Shown here piece after piece: positions 7,241-12,422 of a stretch of DNA of 26,984 bases (its first letter is position 1; every line of letters starts with the position of its first letter). The stretch lies in the NCBI GenBank assembly GCA_035548055.1, contig DASZTL010000029.1, forward strand, positions 1 to 26,984, given 5' to 3'. Both the position numbers and the translations under genes were made by a program. Below the pieces are notes generated by a model, which was not told where the DNA came from, ran no database searches, and was given only the letters and a program-made list of their open reading frames with translations. The DNA comes from DASZTV01 sp035548055 (lineage in GTDB: Bacteria > Actinomycetota > Actinomycetes > JAFAQI01).

Positions 7241-8029
7241 CTACAGGCCGCGGCGGCTTTCGTCGGTGAGGGTGGGGCCGCCCGCGAAGGCCTGCGCGAT
7301 CGACATCCACTCCTTCGCCGCGTCTCCGGTGACCTCGAGCTCGAGGTCCTCCAGCATTCGTCGCTGGGTGACGCGCAGGCAGAAGTCGAGTGCCGGCCCG
7401 CGTACCGAGTTCGCAGCTGACGGGTCGCCCCAGGTCCACTCCACACCGCTCGGCGCGGTGAGTGCCACGAAGACGGGAATCTCAGGCACCTCTCGCTCGC
7501 GTACGACGTAGGAGAAGCCACGTGTGCTCACCCCGAGGTGGGCGATGTGACGTAGCCGGTCGGTCGGCTCCCGTCGTACGCCGAGGGCGTCGGCGATGTC
7601 CTGGCCGTGCGCCCAGGTCTCCATGAGCCGCGCCGTACCGAACGACATCGGCGACATCGACGGGCCGTACCACGGCACGCGCACTGAGGGGTCGATCGCG
7701 GCGAGAGCGTCGATGATGCGTCGCCGCTCCTCCTGCCACGACGGCACGAGCCGCTCGCCGAGGGCGCGGATGGTCTCGTCGTGCCTGCGGAAGTAGCCGG
7801 CGGGGTCGGCGAAGAGCTTGTCGAGATCCGCGACGAAGGCCGCTGGCTCCACCAGGGCGCGTCGGCCTTCGCGGTCGAAGAACCAGATGTGGCCGAGGGT
7901 GTCGGCGGCCGACCAGCCCTCGGCCGGTGTCGGACGCGCGAGCGCCTCGGCGTCCGCGCCGGCGATGACGGCGTCGAGGTCGTCGGACTCGGCCCGGAGG
8001 TCAGCAAGCATTCCCGCGATGTCAGCCAC
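7241..8029 (-). CDS. TIGR03084-type DinB/mycothiol-fold metal-binding protein
   Basis: This 262-residue protein has an N-terminal four-helix domain of the DinB / mycothiol-dependent maleylpyruvate isomerase fold. The metal-site residues are visible in DTLGHIWFFDREG (His) and MSFGTARLMETWAHGQDIADALG (Glu and His). The C-terminal half resembles the smaller conserved domain that follows in this family. Proteins of this group are thought to act as mycothiol-dependent transferases or isomerases, but the substrate of this branch is not known to me. The GTG at 8029 has no ribosome site. TACGTT lies 6 nt upstream of it, so a leaderless mRNA is likely. Its stop abuts inverted repeat 2, and inverted repeat 3 lies just upstream of its promoter. 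Confidence 0.82.
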   Translation of the reverse strand: MADIAGMLADLRAESDDLDAVIAGADAEALARPTPAEGWSAADTLGHIWFFDREGRRALVEPAAFVADLDKLFADPAGYFRRHDETIRALGERLVPSWQEERRRIIDALAAIDPSVRVPWYGPSMSPMSFGTARLMETWAHGQDIADALGVRREPTDRLRHIAHLGVSTRGFSYVVREREVPEIPVFVALTAPSGVEWTWGDPSAANSVRGPALDFCLRVTQRRMLEDLELEVTGDAAKEWMSIAQAFAGGPTLTDESRRGL

Positions 8030-8035
8030 GGCCGG

Positions 8036-8041
8036 AACGTA
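8036..8041 (-). promoter_or_regulatory. -10 element TACGTT of a leaderless transcript
   Basis: TACGTT, read on the minus strand, ends 6 nt before the GTG at 8029. No -35 or Shine-Dalgarno sequence is evident. Confidence 0.5.
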
Positions 8042-8062
8042 GCAGTCTCCGGCTAACCCTCG

Positions 8063-8122
8063 GTGATCTTGACGTTATGCGCCCATCAGACCTACCTGAA
8101 GGGCGCATAACGTCAAGATCAC
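8063..8122. repeat. Long inverted repeat 3 (22-bp perfect stem)
   Basis: 8063-8084 (begins GTGATCTTGACG) is the exact reverse complement of 8101-8122. After an A/A mismatch the stem continues for 4 bp (TCAG/CTGA) around the 6-nt loop ACCTAC. The right arm contains the TGA stop (8121-8119) of the minus-strand mycoredoxin gene. It separates two genes on the same strand, so a terminator is the simplest reading. There is no following T-run. Confidence 0.85.
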
Positions 8123-8364
8123 GCGGCTCTGAGTGCCTCGAGAAGGGTCGGCAGCGGCGGGTTGCTCAGGACCTGGCCATTCGGGAGCACGAGCGTGGGG
8201 ACCAGTGCCATGCCGTGGTTCGTCTCGATGACGAACGCCTCCGCGGCCGGGTCTTCCTCGATGTTGACCTCGTCGAACTCGATGCCCTCGCGCTCGAGAC
8301 CTCGCTTGAGGCGGACGCAGACGCCACACCAGTTGGTGCTGTACATGGTCAGCCGGCCGGGCAT
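8119..8364 (-). CDS. mrx1: Mycoredoxin / glutaredoxin-like protein
   Basis: This 81-residue thioredoxin-fold protein would reduce mycothiol mixed disulfides in the cytoplasm. Strand 1 (RLTMYSTNWCGVC) ends in the CGVC active site, cysteines at about 13 and 16. The cis-proline motif is in ALVPTLVL at about 54-61. The C-terminus is a helix, TLLEALRAA. Size and motif match actinobacterial mycoredoxin-1 (usually CGYC or CGVC). The ATG at 8364 is preceded by GAGGAG with a 7-nt spacer, unlike its leaderless neighbours. It diverges from uvrD2 across 112 bp, an arrangement also known in mycobacteria. Its stop lies inside inverted repeat 3. Confidence 0.9.
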   Translation of the reverse strand: MPGRLTMYSTNWCGVCVRLKRGLEREGIEFDEVNIEEDPAAEAFVIETNHGMALVPTLVLPNGQVLSNPPLPTLLEALRAA

Positions 8365-8464
8365 GTGCGCGCTCCTCGGTTGGTTCGATGCTTACCCATT
8401 GCAACAATCCCACCGCTGTCGATGTTCCCTCCCAGCCTCCGCTCGGGACGTCAGAGGGCTTTGC

Positions 8465-8470
8465 GAGGAT
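8465..8470 (+). promoter_or_regulatory. -10-like GAGGAT before the uvrD2 start
   Basis: GAGGAT keeps the conserved A at position 2 and T at position 6 and ends 6 nt before the ATG at 8477. It fits the leaderless spacing seen elsewhere, but the first base departs from TANNNT and no -35 is seen. Confidence 0.35.
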
Positions 8471-8476
8471 GCCGGG

Positions 8477-10435
8477 ATGGCGACCGACCCGCTCGATCGA
8501 GTGCTCGCCGGGCTCGACGACGAGCAGCGCGCGGCGGTCACCGCTCCCCGTGGGCCCGTATGCATCCTCGCCGGCGCCGGGACCGGCAAGACCCGAGCAG
8601 TGACCCACCGCATCGCCTACCAGGTGCTCGGCGGCCAGGTGAAGCCCACTCACGTCCTGGCGGTCACGTTCACCACGAGAGCGGCCGGCGAGCTCCGGTC
8701 CAGACTTCGTGCCCTCGGTGCGGACGGGGTCCAGGCCCGCACCTTCCACTCCGCCGCACTCCGACAGCTCACCTACTTCTGGCCCCGGATCTCCGCCGGC
8801 GCCCGGCCGACGCTGCTGGAGAGCAAGCTGCCCGCGGTACGGGCGGCCGCTGCCGCCTGCCGGCTCACCGCCGCGGCGCCACAGCAGCGGGATCTCGCGA
8901 GTGAGGTCGAGTGGGCGAAGGCGGGCCTCATCGAACCGTCGGAGTACGCCGCCCGGGCGAAGGTGGCAGGCCGCGAGCCACCTTTCGACCTCGACACCGT
9001 GCAGGCGGTCTTCACGGCGTACGAGCAAGTGAATGCCGAACGCGGCCAGCTCGACTTCGAGGACCTTCTGTTGCTCACCGCCGCGGCCATCGAGAGCAAC
9101 CCCGCCATCGCGGGCGAGGTGCGAGAGCGTTACCGCCACTTCACCGTCGACGAGTACCAGGACGTCAACCCGCTGCAACAGCGGCTGCTCGACGCCTGGT
9201 TGGGCGACCGGGACGACCTGTGTGTCGTGGGGGACCCGAACCAGACGATCTACTCGTTCACGGGGGCCTCGCCGGACTACCTGCGCCAGTTCGCGACGCG
9301 CTACCCCGGCGCGAGCGTGGTTCGCCTGGTCCGCGACTACCGCTCGACCACGCAGGTCGTCCAGCTCGCGAACCGGATCGAGCCGGAGTCACGGTTGCGC
9401 GCTCAGGCCGGCGACGGACCGGAGCCGACGTTCGCGTCGTACGACGATGAGCCGGCGGAAGCCGCGGCCGTCGCCCAGCGGGTAGCTCGGCTGCGCGATG
9501 CCGGCGTCCCGTTGCGCGAGCAAGCCGTCCTCTACCGGGTCAACGCGCAGTCGGAGGTCTACGAAGCCGCGTTGGCCGACGCCGGCCTGCCTTATGTCGT
9601 GCGAGGCGGCACCCGCTTCTTCGAGCGTCGCGAGGTTCGCGAGGCGATGACCCGGTTGCGCGGTGCGGCTCGGCCCGAGGCCGAGACCGAGGGCGAGTCG
9701 CTGCCGGCAATCGTCGCGGATGTCCTCACGGCGATGGGCTTCTCCGACACGCCGCCCAGCGGTGCCGGCGCGGCACGCGACACCTGGGAGTCGTTGCGGG
9801 CGATCGTCGGCCTGGCGGAGGAGGTGGAAGTGGCACATCCCGGCGCCGACCTTCCGGCATTCGTCGCGGAGCTGCTCGCGCGTGCCGACGCGCAGCATGC
9901 GCCGCCGGTCGAGGGCGTGACGCTCGCCTCGCTGCACGCCGCGAAGGGACTCGAGTGGGACGCCGTACATCTCGTCGGCCTGGTCGACGGCACGTTGCCG
10001 ATCACGCACGCGGCGACGCCGGCGCAGGTCGAGGAGGAGCGACGGCTCCTGTACGTCGGGGTGACGAGAGCCCGCCGTCATCTCGGCCTGACCTGGGCGC
10101 TCGCCCGCGCGCCCGGCGGCCGGCGCAGCCGCAAGCCGTCCCGGTTCCTCGACGGGATCCGGCCCTACTCCGAGCCGGCCGTACGCCCCAAGCCGGCGAA
10201 GCCGGCCAAGCCGGAGCTGCCCGACGACCCGCTGTTCACCCGGCTCCGCGAATGGCGGCTGCAGCGCGCCCAGGACGACGGCGTCGCGGCGTTCATGGTC
10301 TTCGACAACAAGACGCTGGTCGCCATCGCCGATCGGGCGCCGGACGACCGCGCCGGACTGGCCGCCGTACCGGGCGTTGGCCCGAAGAAGCTCGAGCAGT
10401 ACGCCGAGGAGGTCCTCTCAATCATCCGCGGCTAG
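8477..10435 (+). CDS. uvrD2: ATP-dependent 3'-5' DNA helicase UvrD2 with HRDC domain
   Basis: This 652-residue superfamily 1A helicase would act in DNA repair and replication. Walker A is GAGTGKT at 33-39 and Walker B is DEYQD at about 226. Motif III is GDPNQTIYSFTGA. LVRDYRST carries the motif IV arginine. ASLHAAKGLEWDAV and LLYVGVTRARRHLGL are motifs V and VI. After a Pro/Lys-rich linker (VRPKPAKPAKPE), the last 80 residues form an HRDC domain ending in VPGVGPKKLEQYAEEVLSIIRG. This architecture matches mycobacterial UvrD2. I do not see the four-cysteine motif described in that protein. I chose the ATG at 8477 because longer frames would run through the mycoredoxin gene. The stop is the first codon of inverted repeat 4. 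Confidence 0.93.
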   Translation: MATDPLDRVLAGLDDEQRAAVTAPRGPVCILAGAGTGKTRAVTHRIAYQVLGGQVKPTHVLAVTFTTRAAGELRSRLRALGADGVQARTFHSAALRQLTYFWPRISAGARPTLLESKLPAVRAAAAACRLTAAAPQQRDLASEVEWAKAGLIEPSEYAARAKVAGREPPFDLDTVQAVFTAYEQVNAERGQLDFEDLLLLTAAAIESNPAIAGEVRERYRHFTVDEYQDVNPLQQRLLDAWLGDRDDLCVVGDPNQTIYSFTGASPDYLRQFATRYPGASVVRLVRDYRSTTQVVQLANRIEPESRLRAQAGDGPEPTFASYDDEPAEAAAVAQRVARLRDAGVPLREQAVLYRVNAQSEVYEAALADAGLPYVVRGGTRFFERREVREAMTRLRGAARPEAETEGESLPAIVADVLTAMGFSDTPPSGAGAARDTWESLRAIVGLAEEVEVAHPGADLPAFVAELLARADAQHAPPVEGVTLASLHAAKGLEWDAVHLVGLVDGTLPITHAATPAQVEEERRLLYVGVTRARRHLGLTWALARAPGGRRSRKPSRFLDGIRPYSEPAVRPKPAKPAKPELPDDPLFTRLREWRLQRAQDDGVAAFMVFDNKTLVAIADRAPDDRAGLAAVPGVGPKKLEQYAEEVLSIIRG

Positions 10436-10488
10436 CGCGGATGGCACATCCGCCGAGCTATAGGTGGGCGGATGGCACATCCGCGCTA
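10433..10488. repeat. Inverted repeat 4 (22-nt arms, central triplet not inverted)
   Basis: 10433-10454 and 10467-10488 are 22-nt arms that pair at 19 positions; the three central bases are the exception. In both copies the core is GCGGATG-GCA-CATCCGC on the same strand. The element is therefore both a 17-bp direct repeat and a nearly perfect inverted repeat. The left arm starts with the TAG stop of uvrD2. The right arm ends 4 nt before the TAGGTT -10 of tesB. The loop is 12 nt. Confidence 0.85.
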
Positions 10489-10492
10489 CGGC

Positions 10493-10498
10493 TAGGTT
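10493..10498 (+). promoter_or_regulatory. -10 element TAGGTT upstream of tesB
   Basis: TAGGTT lies 8 nt before the ATG at 10507, two more than the common 6. No Shine-Dalgarno sequence is present. The position of a -35 box would fall inside the right arm of inverted repeat 4. Confidence 0.5.
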
Positions 10499-10506
10499 GA
10501 CGCTCG

Positions 10507-11376
10507 ATGTCTGAGCCGCTGCCGAACCTGTTGACGATCCTCGATCTCGAGCAGGTCGAGGTGAACATCTTCCGCGGCGTCAGCCCGGACGAGACCGTGC
10601 AGCGAGTCTTCGGCGGGCAGGTGGCCGGCCAGGCGCTCGTCGCGGCCGGCAAGACCGTCCCGGACCACCGGCACGTCCACTCGCTGCATGCGTACTTCCT
10701 GCGCCCGGGAGACCCGACGATCCCGATCGTCTACCAGGTCGACCGGATTCGGGACGGGCGATCGTTCACCACCCGCCGGGTCGTCGCGATCCAGCACGGC
10801 GAGGCGATCTTTCACCTCTCCGCCTCCTTCCAGGTCGAGGAGCCGGGCGCGGACTACGCCTCGCCCATGCCGGCCGCGCCCGACCCGGAGACGGTCCCGA
10901 CGCTCACCGAGCGCGCCAAGTCGCTCGGGCTGCCGGACTCGCCGCACTGGTCGCGGCCGCGGCCGGTCGACCTGCGGTACGTCGACGATCCGCCGTGGCT
11001 GCCGAACGGCGACACCAAGGACCGCAGCCACCAGCAGGTGTGGCTCAAGGCGGCCGGCGCGATGCCGGACGACCCGCTGATCCACGTCTGCGCCGTCACC
11101 TACGCGAGTGATCTCACGCTGCTGGACTCCGCGCTGCTCGCCGGCGGGCTGACCTGGGACGACGACCGCGAGGTCATGGTGGCGAGCCTTGACCACGCGA
11201 TGTGGTTCCACCGGCCGTTCCGGGCGGACGACTGGCTGCTCTACGACCAGCAGTCCCCGAGCGTGTCAGGCGGCCGAGGACTCGGGATCGGGCGGCTGTT
11301 CACGCGCGACGGCGTCCATGTGGTTTCTATGGTTCAAGAGGGCCTGTTGCGCGTAATTGGTTCGAAGCAGGTCTAG
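10507..11376 (+). CDS. tesB: Acyl-CoA thioesterase II
   Basis: This 289-residue enzyme has the double-hotdog fold of TesB and hydrolyses acyl-CoA to free fatty acid and CoA. The N-terminal hotdog contains RVFGGQVAGQALVAAGKTV and HSLHAYFLRPGDP. The C-terminal hotdog contains VCAVTYASDLTLLDSALL, whose Asp fits the catalytic aspartate, then SLDHAMWFHRPFRADDWLLYDQQSPS, a strong TesB signature. The length is standard. The ATG at 10507 follows a TAGGTT element and lacks a ribosome site. The gene sits between uvrD2 and whiB7. Its end leads straight into the whiB7 promoter, with no obvious terminator between. Confidence 0.93.
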   Translation: MSEPLPNLLTILDLEQVEVNIFRGVSPDETVQRVFGGQVAGQALVAAGKTVPDHRHVHSLHAYFLRPGDPTIPIVYQVDRIRDGRSFTTRRVVAIQHGEAIFHLSASFQVEEPGADYASPMPAAPDPETVPTLTERAKSLGLPDSPHWSRPRPVDLRYVDDPPWLPNGDTKDRSHQQVWLKAAGAMPDDPLIHVCAVTYASDLTLLDSALLAGGLTWDDDREVMVASLDHAMWFHRPFRADDWLLYDQQSPSVSGGRGLGIGRLFTRDGVHVVSMVQEGLLRVIGSKQV

Positions 11377-11405
11377 CTCCGCCATCGAAATCATCTTGTG
11401 ACCAA

Positions 11406-11452
11406 GATCTTTCGATAAATACTTTGCGCGGCCTGAGGCCGACCTCTATCGT
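11406..11452 (+). promoter_or_regulatory. whiB7 promoter with AT-rich WhiB7 binding stretch
   Basis: TTGCGC (11424-11429), a 17-bp spacer and TATCGT (11447-11452) make a clear SigA-type promoter. Immediately upstream lies an AT-rich stretch (11406-11422, ending GATAAATAC), unusual in this GC-rich DNA. It sits where WhiB7 AT-hook proteins are known to bind next to the -35 of their own promoter. The spacer contains the palindrome GGCCTGAGGCC (11430-11440). Positive autoregulation is inferred from the family. Confidence 0.75.
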
Positions 11453-11518
11453 GCGAGGACAGGCCGGAATGACATTCCCGTCATGCCCGGAAGCGAGCAG
11501 GTGAAGGAGGTGCCCACG

Positions 11519-11713
11519 ATGAGCGGCTACATGACCTCGACGTCGGCGCCGGCCCCTGCCTACTGGGTATCGCCGACGTCGACGTGCGCGACTGGCGTCG
11601 TCTTCGGCATGTCCCCGTGGACGGACCAGCTCGCCATCGCACCGACCGCTGCTGCTGCAAAGCGCAACCGCAAGCACGGCGGGGGTGCCAGAGCCTTCAG
11701 GAGTCCGGTCTGA
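11519..11713 (+). CDS. whiB7 leader peptide (uORF)
   Basis: A 64-codon ORF starts at an ATG with a strong ribosome site (GAAGGAGG, 8 nt upstream). The peptide begins MSGYMTSTSAPAPAYW, includes the segment MSPWTDQLAIAPTAAA and ends with the basic tail KRNRKHGGGARAFRSPV. It lacks a signal peptide or recognisable domain. The PWTDQLAIAP part resembles, from memory, peptides encoded upstream of whiB7 in other actinobacteria. Its likely job is to sense translation stress: antibiotic-stalled ribosomes would change folding of the terminator that follows 20 nt after the stop. The product itself may have no function. Confidence 0.75.
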   Translation: MSGYMTSTSAPAPAYWVSPTSTCATGVVFGMSPWTDQLAIAPTAAAAKRNRKHGGGARAFRSPV

Positions 11714-11723
11714 ATCAGACCGG
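11705..11723 (+). repeat. Palindrome across the leader-ORF stop
   Basis: CCGGTCTGA-A-TCAGACCGG is a perfect inverted repeat with 9-bp arms and a single central base. The TGA stop of the leader ORF is the end of the left arm (11711-11713). As RNA it cannot close fully, but it could form a shorter hairpin or dimerise. It may be part of the attenuator. Confidence 0.65.
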
Positions 11724-11732
11724 CGCACACCG

Positions 11733-11770
11733 AGGCCGCGGCACCCGAAAGGGTCCGCGGCCTTTTCTTT
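11733..11770 (+). terminator. Intrinsic terminator of the whiB7 leader
   Basis: AGGCCGCGG (11733-11741) pairs with CCGCGGCCT (11755-11763). After a bulged C, ACCC pairs with GGGT around a GAAA tetraloop. The run TTTTCTTTT follows directly (11763-11771). It is the only hairpin with a proper T-run in the window and lies 50 nt upstream of whiB7, as expected of an attenuator. Confidence 0.9.
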
Positions 11771-11820
11771 TGTCCCGACTACGAGATCAGCCACCGAAAC
11801 GCAAAGGAGGTGGGTAGGAG

Positions 11821-12081
11821 ATGGCCCACGCGATCGAATGTGCACTGCCCTGTCACCTGGTCGACCCGGATCTGTTCTTCGCCGAGTCACCGACTGACGT
11901 CGAGCGCGCCAAGGCGCTGTGTCTGGACTGCCCCCTTCGGCTGTCCTGCCTGAGCGAGGCGCTCGAGCGACGTGAGCCCTGGGGTGTCTGGGGCGGTCAG
12001 CTCGTCGTCCAAGGCGTTGTCGTTCCGCGCAAGCGGCCACGTGGTCGTCCCCGCAAGGACGAGCAGTGGATCGCCGCCTGA
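11821..12081 (+). CDS. whiB7: WhiB7-type iron-sulfur regulator of intrinsic antibiotic resistance
   Basis: This 86-residue Wbl protein carries a [4Fe-4S] cluster and partners the principal sigma factor to activate resistance genes. The cluster cysteines are C11, C34, C37 and C43 (CHLVDPDLFF, then CLDCPLRLSC); C7 is an extra cysteine. EPWGVWGG at about 52-59 is the sigma-binding turn. RGRPRK at 74-79 is the AT-hook that defines the WhiB7 subfamily. AAAGGAGGTG lies 8 nt before the ATG. The leader peptide, terminator and AT-rich promoter upstream confirm the assignment. Candidate targets nearby include the MFS exporter and the AAC(6')-like GNAT, but I found no matching promoter there. Confidence 0.95.
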   Translation: MAHAIECALPCHLVDPDLFFAESPTDVERAKALCLDCPLRLSCLSEALERREPWGVWGGQLVVQGVVVPRKRPRGRPRKDEQWIAA

Positions 12082-12184
12082 ACGACCCTCGAGGTTTTCA
12101 CGCTGTGCCCGGAAACTCCGCGGGGGCCCCGACGAGCAGGCCGCAGTGAAGGAACTGTGTCCGAACCTGTCGAGGAGTAGCGAG

Positions 12185-12346
12185 ATGCTGCAAGAACTGA
12201 TGGTCGAAGTCCAAGCCCGGGAACGGCTACGGGTCATCGAGGAGAACCGGCGGAAGGAGTTCGTACGGCGGTTGGCGGTCATGCGTCGTCGGCAACGACG
12301 CGCAGACGCCGCTCGCCGCGCCGTACAGATGCTCTCGGTCTGGTGA
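12185..12346 (+). CDS. Small arginine-rich helical protein
   Basis: A 53-codon ORF starts at an ATG with GAGGAG 7 nt upstream, a better ribosome site than most genes here have. The predicted peptide (MLQELMVEVQARERLRVIEE...RRAVQMLSVW) is almost wholly helical. It is acidic at first and then strongly basic (RRLAVMRRRQRRADAARR), which could suit a coiled coil or nucleic-acid contact. I do not recognise a family. It lies 103 bp after whiB7 on the same strand and could be co-transcribed with it. The ribosome site makes it credible, but conservation must be tested. Confidence 0.55.
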   Translation: MLQELMVEVQARERLRVIEENRRKEFVRRLAVMRRRQRRADAARRAVQMLSVW

Positions 12347-12410
12347 TCGCGAGATCGCCACTGCCGACAGCAGGTTCTCTGCGATCCCGTGCATCCGTCT
12401 TGGGCGTCGA

Positions 12411-12416
12411 TAGGTT
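12411..12416 (+). promoter_or_regulatory. -10 element TAGGTT of a leaderless transcript
   Basis: TAGGTT ends 6 nt before the GTG at 12423. There is no Shine-Dalgarno sequence before that start and no clear -35. Confidence 0.6.
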
Positions 12417-12422
12417 TGGCTG

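Larger units (their letters stand above)
11459..11820 (+). ncRNA. whiB7 5' leader with attenuator
   Basis: The predicted transcript starts near 11459, so whiB7 has a leader of about 360 nt. It holds a leader peptide ORF (11519-11713), a palindrome at its stop, an intrinsic terminator (11733-11770) and then the whiB7 ribosome site. GGGTGCC at 11683-11689, inside the ORF, can pair with GGCACCC at 11740-11746, the 5' side of the terminator. A ribosome stalled early would leave 11683-11689 free to break the terminator; normal translation would cover it. This matches the ribosome-mediated attenuation known for mycobacterial whiB7. The specific pairing is my inference. Confidence 0.7.

Noticed and set aside
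8162..8476. Upstream extension of uvrD2
   Set aside because: It runs antisense to the mycoredoxin gene, and the helicase homology begins right after the ATG at 8477.
10433..10488. Two identical 17-bp units as a CRISPR remnant
   Set aside because: Only two units, a 15-bp gap, no cas genes, and the units also pair as a hairpin at a gene end.
12121..12131. CGGGGGCCCCG as a whiB7 terminator
   Set aside because: The two halves have only one base between them, so no hairpin loop can form, and no T-run follows.
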